Part shown: in pieces, positions 1-11,755 of the stretch | Layout of the letters: each line of letters opens with the position of its first letter | Position numbering within the stretch: position 1 is the stretch's first letter | Assembly: GCA_030035585.1 (NCBI GenBank) | Contig: CM057460.1 | Location: 129,316,714 to 129,380,713, forward strand | DNA length: 64,000 nucleotides | Origin: Dugong dugon | Lineage: Eukaryota; Chordata; Mammalia; Sirenia; Dugongidae | Direction: 5' to 3' | Program-made: the position numbers and the translations under genes | The notes under the pieces: model-generated | What the model was told of the DNA's origin: nothing | Databases searched by the model: none | What the model saw: the letters and a program-made list of their open reading frames with translations, nothing else

Positions 1-54
1 ACCCACTGCTGTCAAGTCAATTCTGACTCTTAGCAACCCTACAGGACAAAGTAG
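1..54 (-). mobile_element. AfroSINE fragment, 3' part only
   Basis: The first 54 bases match the reverse complement of the AfroSINE 3' region, including the GTCAATTCTGACTC and CAACCCTACAGGACAAAGTAG blocks seen in the other copies of this window. The tRNA-like 5' half (TGGTTAGCAGC, CCACTGTGCCACCAGGG on this strand) is absent, and the 3' end lies beyond the window edge. It is therefore 5'-truncated or cut. Confidence 0.8.
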
Positions 55-577
55 GCTACAGCCACTCATATATCTTAACATCAATAGACATGGGGCTTAC
101 TCTTGATGTGATGCTCTAGAAAGTCCACAGCACCTCTTAGAGTACCTTGAAATACATTAACCAAATGCAATGTATGGAAATTGTTTAGATTTTGATTTGA
201 ACAGATTAACTGTAAAAAGACATTTTTGTGGTCTCAGGGCAGATTTGAATATGGACTGGCTATTAGATGATATTATTAATATTATTAGATGTGACAATGG
301 CTTTGTCATTATGAAAAAGTCGTTAGTCATTACAAATATATTTTGCAGAATTAATGGTATCTGGGATTTGTTTTTTAAAATATTTCAGAAAAAAAGTGGT
401 AAAGATAGATGAAACAAGATTGCAAAATGCTGATAATTACTGAAGCTGAGTGATGGGTACAAATAAGTTTATTATGCTATTCTTTTCTACTTTTGTTTGA
501 AAATGGCCATAATTATTTTTTTTTAAATCTAGTGACTCTGACAATTTCTATCTTATATAACTACTAGTTACTGCATT

Positions 578-598
578 CCCCGCCCCCACCCCGCCCCC
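578..598 (-). other. Potential G-quadruplex motif
   Basis: Four C-tracts of 4, 5, 4 and 5 bases are separated by single bases (G, A, G). The minus strand therefore has four G-tracts with one-base loops, a pattern expected to form a very stable parallel quadruplex. The same bases contain two overlapping GC-box-like (Sp1/KLF) words. It stands in AT-rich sequence with no CpG island. Folding and function are inferred, not shown. Confidence 0.6.
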
Positions 599-867
599 AG
601 CGCAAGCATTACATGAACAGTAGCCTTGGCATGAGATTCATATTACATAAATTTCTATTGCCTGTTTTTAAAAGGACGCATTTATTCTTTGACCAGATCT
701 GGTACATTGACAGGCAGAGTTTTCAGTACATTCTGCTTTGCGTGCTTTCCTAATCCATTAAGTATTATTATACAGGAATTTTCCACATTCACTTTGCAAT
801 GAAAATAAATGAAGTAACATTCTGCCTGTTAAGGGCCCTCTGCTTGTATTTAATATTCTATGCTAGT

Positions 868-960
868 GGTTCTCAACCTTTGGATCCTCTGGCAGACCAC
901 AGAGTTATTACCAGAGAACCATAAAGCCGTATAAGAAAGAAACATTATGTGTAGCCTAAA
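868..960 (+). mobile_element. Possible hAT-Charlie (MER5-like) 5' end
   Basis: The words TAGTGGTTCTCAACCTTTGG and CAGACCACAGAG resemble the start of MER5-type non-autonomous hAT elements, which begin CAGTGGTTCTCAA. I do not see the matching distal end, so this is a fragment or a chance match. Confidence 0.3.
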
Positions 961-3900
961 TAATGTTTTGCTCATAAACATAGTAACACATTTTAAAAAT
1001 TCCTGAGATGTCTTTATGATCAATAAAAGTTTCAATCAATGGATATTTAAATTACAATCATTCCTTTTATATAGGGTTATGTATTTTTCTTTTCATTAAT
1101 AAGTAATGTCTTAATCCTTGACAACACTGAAGACCACTAACTATCTGGTTTTGAGACTATTCAGTGTTTAATTTCCAGGCATTTTGGGAACAATGATTTT
1201 TTTTTTTTTAAATCTTTGAGAAGAACAATCCCCAAAATGTCCCTATCAAAAAGATTCCCTGAGAATTCATCGGGATTAGTTTTTCATCCTCCCTGAGATT
1301 AGCTCCTCCTCACAAAATATCCATAGAGCCGAGGCTGAGAAATCCCGTTGGGTCCACATAAGTGGAATACTATGCGCATGCAGCCCCTTGAGCTGTGTAA
1401 CACAGTGAGTCTGAGCACCAGGAACCTTTTATCCCTAAGATTGCAAATAATGCAAAATGACTCTCTTTTTTTGTATCATAGTCGCAGGAATAGTTAGAAT
1501 ACTAGCTAAGAGAGTACAGAATGAACTAAATAAACTGACTCCCCGCTGGATTTTACCAAAATCTGGTCTCCAGAGTGAGTGACTCGAGGACACTGGAGGA
1601 AAGGGACTGAATGATAGAGATGTGAGAGCCGGATGGACTCCACATGCTGCAGACTGGCTGCATACTTATGATTGTTGATTATTATTTAGATCAGATGAAA
1701 CCCTGATTATTTTTCTAGATGCTTAACACCTGTTTTGTAGATATCTACAATGAGTCATTTCTACTGTCCTTAAGAACAAGGTAAATGCCTGCCACTCAAG
1801 AATTCTTCTCCCTTTGATGTCCTTTTCCAAAAGTTTTCTCTTCCTTAAAATGAGCACTGTCAAGTGTAAGTCTAAGCACATCAGGGCATAACCAAATAAA
1901 ATGTTAGATTTTTGTTGTGCATCCTTCATTTTATGAAAAGTTAAATACTGAGTGTGTGTGATATGTGTGTATGGAGAAGATCATATTTAACTGAAGACTT
2001 TCCTCTCTCCTTAGACCAAGACAAGTTTGGAGAAACTCTAGGTCCCCAAACCATAAATGCCAATAGTACCACTGCAATCAGAGTGAGACGCTGAAAAATA
2101 TTTAAGGTGTAAGGAAGACAAAGGGAAGAATGTATCACCATTTCAAAGAAACCTAAAATTCACATTTTTAGAGGGTAACAGAGACCCATATTAACTCTCT
2201 CTCTCTGGGCCTCTGTTTGTGCTTGTCTTTCTTTGAGATAGTAAAAGGGAAAGAAATTCATTACTAGAAAATGTTTCTATATATAAAGGTGCTTAGTTCA
2301 TCTATGACTAAACCCAGCTACCCTGACTTTGATTTTGCCTATGGCCAAAGGAACTTTTTTAATATTTAATATTGATAGCTGAATTGATTTAGGATCAGAG
2401 ATAGGAATTTTTTTTTTTTTTTTTAAATAGAACAGATGATGGGCACAGAATCAAAACCAGTGGTTTCACTTATGATGACAAGGCCTCTGTGTCACTTTTC
2501 TAAATCTAGTAACTATAAATTCAGAGGCAAAATAAATAGAGGGATAAAAAGAGTAACATGAACCCATGATTAAAGTGACTACCTAAGAGACTAGTTAAAA
2601 TAGATTAGTTCCCTTGTAGCAGTTATTGACGATGTTTTAAAGAACAAATAGACCAATGCGGAATAACATGAAGCAAGAAAGTGCTGCCTGAGAGAGGTGA
2701 CCTTAGGACAGGATTTATTATGGTTTTGTTTTTCTCTCTGAAGCACAAACTACCTGCTCACACTCATTTGTGTATAACTGACTAAACCAATAAATAGGCT
2801 GCCATAGAACTTCACTTTGGTTTCTTCAATTAGAAAGTAGAAAAAAAGAAAAGATAGCTCTCTTTAACTACAAAACTAATAGAGTTCATTTTTTCTGAAA
2901 ACTGAAAAGTATAACCTCATGCAGCTACAGGACAGTGAAAGACCTGAAACTATTAACAAATAAAATCTAAATCTGCTTTTGAAAATAAAACCACCCCATT
3001 GAAATCCTTACTTTTGTCATTCAAAATTTGTGGTTAACAAATTAAACAATCTAACTTCATGAATTTCTGTTTAGTTTACAGTTGGTTAAAGGATCAAACA
3101 CTTCCCTTTTTATTATCCGATGATGCTGAGTGTATAACTAGCAGGGTTGGATACAGAATAGCTACTGGATATATACAAACCAGATACATTAATTGATACG
3201 GTGAAACTTCCATTCACACTGAAAACGTATTTCCTGGCTACTTCACTCATCTCAGCTGGGAATGTAGAGGTGTGGAGCATATTGACAAATAAAGCTCTTA
3301 TGCCAGGGTCTTTAAGCCAATATAGAAAATCTCTTTAAAATCATGCTGAAGTTTGAGCTGCTCAAATGTATGTCGATGAGGCGACCTACAAACCCTTTTG
3401 GAATGGTTTAAAGAAGGGCATTGGTAATGCCAAAGTATGTTCATCCACACTATGTCATTACTAGTTTTCCTGCTTAAGACCAGCCTTTCTCTTTTTAAAA
3501 CACATGTGTCATTGAATAACAGTCTTTACCCACAATAATATCTAAATGAAATTATATAGACAAATTGATCATAAAAGAAACTTCAAAAGGTAAAAAAAAA
3601 ATAAAAATTAAGACAGTTTTGGTCATAATGCAAACACAAATGCCCACAGGAGCTAAGCAGGTAATATAAAGGAATAAACAATACAGTTGTAAGAATAACA
3701 ACAAATGAAGGGCAACTAAAAACAAAAAAATCAGTGACCTTTGACCACAGCATGAGAGAAGCACTAGGGAGTAGAGGAACTGTAACCATCCACAGACCCT
3801 GAGTATTATCACAGGGGCAGCCATGCTCACTCCAACAGAGAGATGTCATGAGGATGTTTTTTAAAGAGAAGACAGAAACCAACATTTCACTTGAAATGTC

Positions 3901-4620
3901 TTGGTTTTTAAATATTAATAACCAACTCAATAAAAAGTTCAGGTCATCATGGCAGCCAATCAAAACATATTTGTTCCACAGCTTTGTCTTGGAGTCCTTC
4001 CTACACTTGTTGTTGCCTATTTATTTCCAATTTCTTCACGCCCACTTGTGACTGTGCATTGTTTATTTAATAAATATTTCCCAAGGTAAAATGGTTTCTT
4101 GTGTGAGCTCAGCAGTATGTGAGATGGGTTCAAGTCAGCTTTGAGGGCTCTCAAGGGTTAGTTTGAATATGGACCCTAAAAAACATCTCTGACAACTGTG
4201 GTGCTACAAAACTCACTGTTACAATTACTCATAGAGATAAACACTCCATCACAACTTTCGCGACTTTCAGCCACATCTTTCAATGTACTTACATCGTAGC
4301 ATTAAATTCAAGTCACTGATGAGAAATAAAGTACTATAAGGCACTCAGAAGACAATGATAAATGGTAATGAACAGTTATTAAATTAATATTCCCAAAATA
4401 TTACATTATCATTAATTCTACTAAAGGATATGACTGAGGAGAAGTAGAGAAATCATACAACTTCAGGGAAAATCTTGGTATGATGTTCATTTATGAAAAC
4501 CCACAGGCTGAAATGAAAATATATGGAATCATACACCAATTCTAATAGTAACTATCATGTGAGTGACTCCTGAGCTCTCGGTACTGTGCAATATGTCATT
4601 TAATTTACTGTGAAAGGAAG

Positions 4621-4830
4621 CAAACAAACAAAAAATCTGTTGCCATGAAGTGGGTTCCAACTCATAGAGATCCTATGGGACAGGGTAGAACTGCTCCATA
4701 GGGTTTCCAAAGCTATAATCTTTATGGAAGCAGATTTCCACATCTTTCTCCCATGGAGTGGCTGGTGGGTTTGAAAAGCCAAACTTTCACTTAGTAGTCG
4801 AGTGCTTAACCACTGCACCACCAGAGTTCC
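4621..4830 (-). mobile_element. AfroSINE, longer subtype, near full length
   Basis: Read on the minus strand it starts GGAACTCTGGTGGTGCAGTG (tRNA-like head with A-box position) and ends in the GAGTTGGAACCCACTTCATG tail. It contains the extra internal block ('aatctttatggaagcaga', 'ctttctcccatgg') that shorter copies lack. Imperfect target duplications flank it: 4605-4620 and 4831-4847 share GAAAGGAAG. It lies inside the MIR at 4555-5140. Confidence 0.9.
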
Positions 4831-4927
4831 TTCACTGGGAAAGGAAGATATCAGTATCTCCATTATATACATTAGGAAAACTGAGGCTCAGGTCTAAATA
4901 ATCATTCAAGGTTATAAAGCTAACAAA

Positions 4928-5099
4928 TAAACCAAACCAAACCAAACCCTTTGCCATCAAGTCCATTCCAACTCACAGGAACCCTATAGGACAAAGTAGA
5001 ACTACCCCATAGGGTTTCCAAAGTGCAGCCAGTAGATTTGAACTGACGAACAGTTTGGTTGGCAGCCAAGCTCTTTACCACTGTGCCACTGGGGCTCCA
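4928..5099 (-). mobile_element. AfroSINE, short subtype, full length
   Basis: It runs from the 3' A-rich (AAACC)n tail on the left to GGAGCCCCAGTGG (minus strand) on the right. A perfect 12-bp target duplication AAAGCTAACAAA lies at 4916-4927 and 5100-5111, so both ends are exact. It interrupts the same MIR as the copy at 4621-4830. Confidence 0.93.
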
Positions 5100-5140
5100 A
5101 AAGCTAACAAACAGTGATCCAAAATTCCAACCTATGTATA

Positions 5141-7786
5141 GAAAATTCTAACAGATAGGGGGACTTTAGGAGTCACCTGATAACAGTATTTCTATTTTAC
5201 ATTTGAAGAAATGGAGGGTCATCAAATCATTAACTAACTCAAGGTCTCAGAAGTAGAAAGTTGTTTTTCCTTCTAGTGTCAAACATACCAGTCATCTTTG
5301 CCAGCTTTAACAACCATTATTTACCATTTCCTTTCCTAAAATGATGTGACCCCTAACCATCCTGTCACTCTTTGAAAGGCTGAAATTGTCAATCCATTAC
5401 TAAAATAGTTCTTGCCACTAAGTGCACGTAGAATTTTGAAGGATGTGCAAAACAGTTCTATTTTCTCCCCAGATATGCATCAGTCTATACAGAGACCACC
5501 TCAGCAGACATCAGAAAGAAACCCTTCCTTGCTCTCATTTCTGCTACCTTGGTACCTACGTACCTATGTAGTATCCAAAACTATTTTACTTTACTGCCCA
5601 ATCCAGAGGAACTCACTTCTTTTTCCTCATGGCTATTGTCTCAGGCTGCCATTAAAGCTGGGTTTTCACCTGACTGGGCTGACAGGAGTTGGGGCTGCTG
5701 CAGAATTTCTACATAGGTGATATGTAGGAGCAGCAATCTGTTAAATGGAGGTAGGGAGAGTGGAGACTAAGAGACACATTAAAGCTCTACTTATAAAGCA
5801 AACACTATGTTAATAAACATTTTTGTTTATTGTGGTTTATTGTGTCTTTGAGGGTGAGAGCTGGCAGGTAGTAAGTGGGGAGATAGTTACTAAAACTCTG
5901 TTACCTTTTTTGGGTGCTGCTAACAGGTGGAGGAGGTCTGTCATTTAGGTCTCACCTATAGAGAAAGAAATGAGTGAAGACGGTCCTTCTAGGCCTAATC
6001 TCAGAGTGAAACAGCTACTAGAGAAACTGATCTTTCTCTTGCTAATGTTGTCTATCACTTTCAGCAAGACTCTGGTCAATTATGTTAAAGAATCTTTTTT
6101 TTTTTCCCTCTGGCTAGCAAGAAAACTTCTTGTATTATACTATCTTGATGTACACTGTAGCCTCAGGAGAGAAGTAGAAAAGCATCTTGTTCCAGGAAGG
6201 AAAGGGTGGAAAAAAGAAATGAAACTTACCACAATAAAAACAACATATGCAAAATCTATCAACCATGCCATGCAATGCAATGTGAGAAAAATACCACATA
6301 GACCCATTGGCCTCTGAAAAGTTTTTCTCTAGTCAAGTGGTGACAGGTGTATAGCTGCAAATAAATTGCCAGGTTGCTGTTGGTTTATGGCAAAAATAAA
6401 TAGGATTTTCTTCTGGAAATACTTTTATTGTCTTAAGAGTTAGGGTAAAAATCTAGCTCTGTTCAGCAAACTAAACTCTTCTGAGGATGTTAACAAATTT
6501 ATACCCTTTCCTCTCACCTTTTCCTCCCTGGTGTATTTCATAGGCAGCTTTGCTAGCTGGCTGCAGTACTCCAAACAGCCCCTGTCACTTTAGAAATAGC
6601 ATTGTCCTTATAGGCAGACTGATGGACTAGGTGCCAAAGTGTTAGAATGGTAGCCTTACTGGGGCAAAAACCATTCCTATAAATCCAATATTGACAAATG
6701 TCCTACCCAACCCAGATATTTCTGTTCATCAAATTGCCTTTATCAAGGCAACACTGAAAAGCGTAGGGCACAGAAAATCATGATGACGTGTAGGGAATGT
6801 GTTACTGAGCCCATAACTTAAAGAGGAAATGCTAATGAACAATTATTATAAATTATCATAAGAAAAATTCCTCCTAATTGTATGTCTCAGTCTCTTAAAA
6901 TATGCCAATAATTCTTTAATAAACAGAGGTCACCTTGGATCTACAGATTTTGAAAGTTAGGAGTCTTTATATCTTCTGTTTTCACTTGCCAAGTCATTCA
7001 AGACAAAGTAGGTTAGTAAAATAGAATAATCTGCAAGTTTTGTAAAAAATAAAAATCTTAAAATCCATCTCTTTGGACTTCAAATTTAAGAATATTTAAT
7101 GGAAATGTTATTAAGGAAATAATTTGTATGCCACTGCAAAAATATTGCTCTGGAATCCCCTAATGAAAGGTAATGCGTTATCTATCAAAAAGGCAATTAC
7201 AAGCATCAAAATCAACAGGTCTCCAACAATTCTCATTTTATATCCCTAACTCCAACATTGGTACTAGAATATCCTTTTCCTTTCTCACGTGTTGGCCTTG
7301 TAGCAAATATTGGATATTAACCTTGTTCACTAGTGATTTTTCTTAACATAAAATGCCTTCAATTGTAAAATACACCATTATTTTATGTACCACTAAGAAA
7401 GAAAACACACTGTCAATTATAACTATAAGATAGATCCTGATTTCGGAGACCTTACAATATTAAAAATAATGTACACCTAAGAATTGATGAAAAATAAAAT
7501 CTCTAGATCTTCACAAAACAATATTATTGCTGAAAGCAAACAGCTAAAGGGATGTGAAAAAATGTCACTAGTTGACATTTTCTTGCTGTCTCTTACATCA
7601 AGGTGCATTCATATTTTGGAGTTCAGAAAGAGATGATTGGGATGTTTATCTGTTTCTGCTTCCCATAGGAAAGAATAGGAAATCAAAAGCAAGCCCTACA
7701 CATTTGATCTACACTATGTTGGAATGTTGCTAAAAGTTTGTAAAACAAATTCAGATTGAGGAGAGAGCCATTCAGACATATATAAA
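5141..7786. other. No gene recognised; weak MIR-like traces near 5170-5270
   Basis: The words 'catttgaagaaatggaggg' and 'actaactcaaggtctcagaag' near 5200-5260 could be a further decayed MIR piece, but too little is left to call it. The rest shows no domain, RNA or repeat that I recognise. Open frames at 5412-5720 and 5970-6317 (+) have no recognisable motif and no splice or promoter context. Confidence 0.5.
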
Positions 7787-7917
7787 AAAGTCCATTGTCG
7801 TCAAGTCTATTCCAACTCATAGTGACCCTATAGGGTTTCCAAGGAGTAGCTGGTAGGTTCAAACTGCTGACTTTTGGGTTAGCAGCTGAGCTCTTGTCCA
7901 CTGTGCCACCACAGCTC
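7787..7917 (-). mobile_element. AfroSINE, internally shortened
   Basis: The minus-strand head GGAGCTGTGGTGGCACAGTG and the tail with the GAGTTGGAATAGACTTGACG block are present. The stretch corresponding to 'aggacagagtagaactgcccca' is missing, giving about 131 bp instead of about 155-170. Imperfect target duplications of about 18 bp lie at 7769-7786 and 7918-7935. Confidence 0.88.
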
Positions 7918-7935
7918 CATGCAGGCATAAATAAA

Positions 7936-8600
7936 CAAGCTATAAAACAGGACCTAATGAATACAACCATTGAACTAATTATTCATGCCATGGAACACTG
8001 AAAAATCCCCAGTTTAGCATCGTCTGTTTAAAATATGCTTGCACTGAATTTCTTTGAAAATACCACTTGTAAGTTTTGGCAGCTGTCATCTTTCACAAGT
8101 TTCTTACTCACCTTGTACCTTTCCTGTTCCCATGGGCAAGCTAAGTTGAACATGCTTTTAAAACAATATTTCACTTGATCCTCTGTGTAAATGCACTGAC
8201 TGATGTCAGAGGCAGTGAAATCCTAGAATGTGAGATCCTACATCAGAATGAATCCAAAAGAACAAAACCTAAGAATGGACTTCTCCTCTCCTGACACTGA
8301 GAAGGACATTTTAGTAGGAACCAAAACTTTTCTTCTCAGGAAAAAAACAACACATGAACACCATACAAGGCTTTAAACAAAGAACAGAAATTCCTTATTC
8401 AGTCTTCTACCGTGAAAACAAACTTTAGTCCCAGATTTATTTATGGAAAGATACCTTTACCAAAGCCTTTGGCTTATGAGCACAAAACCTTATGTAACCC
8501 CTCCACTAAGCTCCAAACTTAATATATCCATTTTTCTACTTGATATCTCCCATTGGGTGTCTAATAAGTATCAACATCTTAATAATGGCCAAACGAGAAC
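7936..8600. other. No recognisable feature
   Basis: This is AT-rich sequence without a coding frame of note and without a repeat I can name. Confidence 0.5.
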
Positions 8601-9608
8601 TCTTTACACTGTGTCCTGACCTATTCCTCTCTGTCTTCCTTATCGTTTACTGTCATACATGACCCCATCACCCTTCTCACTCTTCAAACAAGAAACCTGG
8701 GGGTCTGTCATGATTTCTCCTTTAACCTCACTTCCTCACCACTCCATCAGCACTACAAAATATATCTCAGATCCTCTGGTTCAATTTCCCCTTTTATCAA
8801 TAATATCCTAGAAGAGGCCATCACCGCATATTGCCTTGAATATCTAGTTGGTTTCTTCCACACCCCTAATCTATTTTTACACACAGCAGCCACAGTGATG
8901 TTTTTAAGTGCAAATCAGATATGTTACTACCCTGATTTATTTCCTCTAATGGTTTCCTACTGCATTCCAATGACTTTCCAATTCCTTTACTTTCCTTTCT
9001 GCACTTCAGTTTTCTCAACTGTAAAATGGGGCTAATAATGCTACTACTTTGGAGGGTAACTGAAGATGAAGGGACTAAATATATGTAAAGCTGGTAGAAT
9101 GGTGCTTGACATATGAAAAATATCATACAGAGCAGAGTTATTGTTTTATAACTAAAATTTAAACCCTTTACCAAGTCTGACCCTTACCCCTACCTCTCCC
9201 ACCTCATCTTTTAACAGTGTCCCCTTACTCTAGCCACCTGGTCTCCTTTTTCTTTCTCAAGCACACTAAGTTCATTTCTTTTTTAAAGCCTTTTCCTTCC
9301 ACCCACCTTCCTGTAAGACACAGCCCCCAACCCTTTCTAGGCTGGCTCTTGTTTTATCAGCAAAGTCTCAGATTCTGTGCCACTTAATGGGACTTTTCCT
9401 CACCACCCAAAGTAAATTAGCACCCCTTCCCAGTAACTATCACATCACCCTGTTTTATTTCCAAACTCCTTTCCAATGATTCTGTTGCACATGACCCGGC
9501 TTTATTTCTTTCACATTACTTTTCAATGCCTACATGTTTGTTTATGAATTTGTCCATTTCTTTATCATTTGCCCCTCCCAATTACAAGTGTAACTCCATG
9601 ATAGCAGA
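8600..9608 (+). mobile_element. L2 (CR1-type LINE) 3' part, decayed
   Basis: The order of degenerate words matches the 3' end of L2: 'ctgtcttcctta', 'acacacagcagccacagtgatg', 'gtgcaaatcagatatgttac', 'aatggtttcctactgcattcc', then 'cacattactt' and 'ccatgatagcagag'. It is interrupted by a MIR-like piece at about 8997-9130. No usable open frame remains. Limits and subfamily are uncertain. Confidence 0.6.
8997..9130 (+). mobile_element. MIR fragment
   Basis: The MIR core 'ttcagttttctcaactgtaaaatggg' (here with usual substitutions) is followed by 'taataatgctactact' and 'aatggtgcttgacatatg'. This is the plus-strand MIR 3' half, lying inside the L2 remnant. Confidence 0.7.
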
Positions 9609-9611
9609 GTT

Positions 9612-9770
9612 GTTGCTATGAGCTGTATGACTTTGGGCAAGTATTTAACCTCTTTGGGTCACAGTTTTCTCATGTGTAAATAGGATAAATTAATATCAAC
9701 TTCTTAGCATTATGAGAGTTAAAGTAGTTAATCCATGTCAAATGCCTAAAACAGAGCCTGGCAAATAGCA
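9612..9770 (+). mobile_element. MIR fragment
   Basis: It shows 'gtatgactttgggcaagtatt', 'aacctctttgggtcacagtt', 'tctcatgtgtaaatagg' and 'cagagcctggcaaatagc', the typical core and 3' part of MIR on the plus strand. Confidence 0.75.
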
Positions 9771-9779
9771 TTGTCTCTT

Positions 9780-11755
9780 CTTTAAAAAGGAAAACAAATT
9801 AAAATATGTTGTATGAATCCAATCTACATTGCGTAACAAATGAGGCAGTAAGAAGAGAGCTCATTAGGCTGAAAGTGATTGGGAATCAGCCTGATACTCT
9901 GAGAGAGACACTCGGAGAGCATCTTCCACATGTCACAGAAGGAATAGCAAAAGTTCATCCCACCAGAGACCTGAGAATTCCTAAGTCTGCATTATGTATT
10001 ATAATTTTCATTCTTCCTTGCAGCCTGGCACCACTGGCCCAACTCGACTGAACAGCTGGAAGAAAGACAGCAAGGCCCCTGGTTGATGTTAGTGCCCTTG
10101 GTACACAAACTCCTGAGACGAGCTCCCAGTGTCCCCTAAAATTGTTTCATGGGCCTAGAAAGTCCTGTTACAGTTACTTTTACTTCAAAAACTAAGTGTT
10201 TCCTGCCTGCCCACTTAGACTAGCCTAAACATATGTAAATTGGTGAAGAATTGCGGTTCTCCTTCTTGGAAAGGTGTTTGCAGCACATCCAAACTGCCAC
10301 TAGGGCAACTCTTGGCTGAAGAGTTATCTGGTCTTGAGGTATCTCATGCCTTCTACTAATATTCTGTTCTTCAATCATTGTCAATAATCTTATCATGGCT
10401 AGCACATCATGACATTAGTGGTGTGGGACACTGTGCACCTTGCACGAAGCCCAAGAAACATCTCCCACTTTTTCTACATAGAACTTTTACACAACTAGTA
10501 AAAGCATCAATCCACCTATGCCTGAGACAGCCAATATCAAAGAAGCCAAACTGCAATATGGAGATGTTGTTCATTCTAGTATAATCCTGGAATTTTTTTC
10601 CGCTAACTCATTTTAATTATAGAATAAATAAATAATTAGTAATTATACGTTCTGGTTTCTCTCAGTCTGCTCATGACACAATTTTACCCTCTGACTTGTG
10701 TCTAAATGACAGAGCAACATTGGTCAGAAGCAGCAATAAATTCAGAGGTAAACACACTCATCCTCCTATTAGTTCTGATGAAATCTATCCACAGGCAGGG
10801 TGTGTGCCAGGACGCTGATATATGCCATGAGGATGCACTGCTATGAACTCTATCTCAGCAAAACCTTCCAGATGGGAAATAAATTAGAAGGCTTCCTCCA
10901 GAGAAAATGAGCTAACAGAAAAGATTTGAGTCTCTTGGCTTAGGAGCTTTGCCTAGAGTTATTTCCTCTTGGGGCAATTCAGTGAATGTGTTCTTAGCTA
11001 TCCTAGGAAGATGAGATCTTTCAAGACAAACATTATGGTCTTATGGAAATTTTCTTGGGAAATATAGCCCAGGGAAGTAAATCTGCAAATAAGTTTTAAG
11101 AGTTCCCTGCAAACTGACTCCTAAAAGAATAAAATATGCATATTTATTTTTGCTTCACTTTAGATGAAATCTAACGGGAAAATAGAAGAAATGTAAAATA
11201 AAGTACAGAAAGAACTGGAAAATATCTTAAATTTTTATGAACACATGAGAATCACCATATCATGAAAGATTGACCAAGAAACATAGAAAAAATATGTTAG
11301 AACAAAATCTTCCCTCTCCAAGCATGATTTAGAGACATGAAAAGAAAGAAAACTAATCATGGCCCAAATCAATAGCATCAACAAGGTACTCACAAGACTT
11401 TCATTCTAAATGAGTGATTCCTAAAAGTGTCAATGCAACAATTGCTAAGTTCAGGCAGCGGCAGTTCTTTCTGCGTTACCAGGAGCATACAATTGTACCT
11501 AGTTTTATATTAGGCTGATAATAAACACTACTTATTCACACATTCTTTCATGTGCTGAGTCTCACAGACTCACATTAGGAATCCATGAACCAATTATCTA
11601 TATTCCCATTTGGCAAGGTAATGAAACGTATTTATTCTCAGAAATAACAATGGTATCTGCATTAATGACATTTTTCGTATTTGCTGCAGAACAATTTTAG
11701 TGAGTAATTAACAATGCACAAACAACAGAGATTAAAAACTGGCAAAGAAAATTTA
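9780..11755. other. No gene recognised
   Basis: A good 3' splice-site look-alike occurs at 10005-10023 (pyrimidine tract ending TTCCTTGCAG). No matching donor, frame or homology supports an exon. The open frame at 9806-10051 has no motif. The rest is AT-rich with no repeat I can name. Confidence 0.5.

Larger units (their letters stand above)
55..4554. other. No gene or confident repeat over most of this stretch
   Basis: This AT-rich sequence holds short homopolymer runs (T/A runs near 1198-1210 and 2409-2424) but no recognisable gene. The longest open frame, about 126 codons on the minus strand at 3583-3963, overlaps other frames and shows no domain I recognise. A possible hAT end and a C-rich run inside it are listed separately. 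Confidence 0.6.
4555..5140 (-). mobile_element. MIR remnant split by two AfroSINEs
   Basis: Once the two AfroSINEs (4621-4830 and 4928-5099) are removed, the remaining pieces join into MIR-like minus-strand sequence: a 'gtcatttaattta' lead, then 'aggaaaactgaggctcagg', then a tail ending near 'ccaacctatg'. MIR is an ancient tRNA-derived SINE shared by all mammals, so it must be older than its guests. Divergence is high and the outer limits are approximate. Confidence 0.6.

Noticed and set aside
5970-6317. 115-codon plus-strand frame
   Set aside because: No domain, start context or conservation clue; the length is within chance for a 64-kb AT-rich window.
9806-10130. Possible exon after a 3' splice-site look-alike (TTCCTTGCAG at 10014-10023)
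   Set aside because: There is no matching donor, no recognisable protein and no continuing frame. Such acceptor-like words are common by chance.
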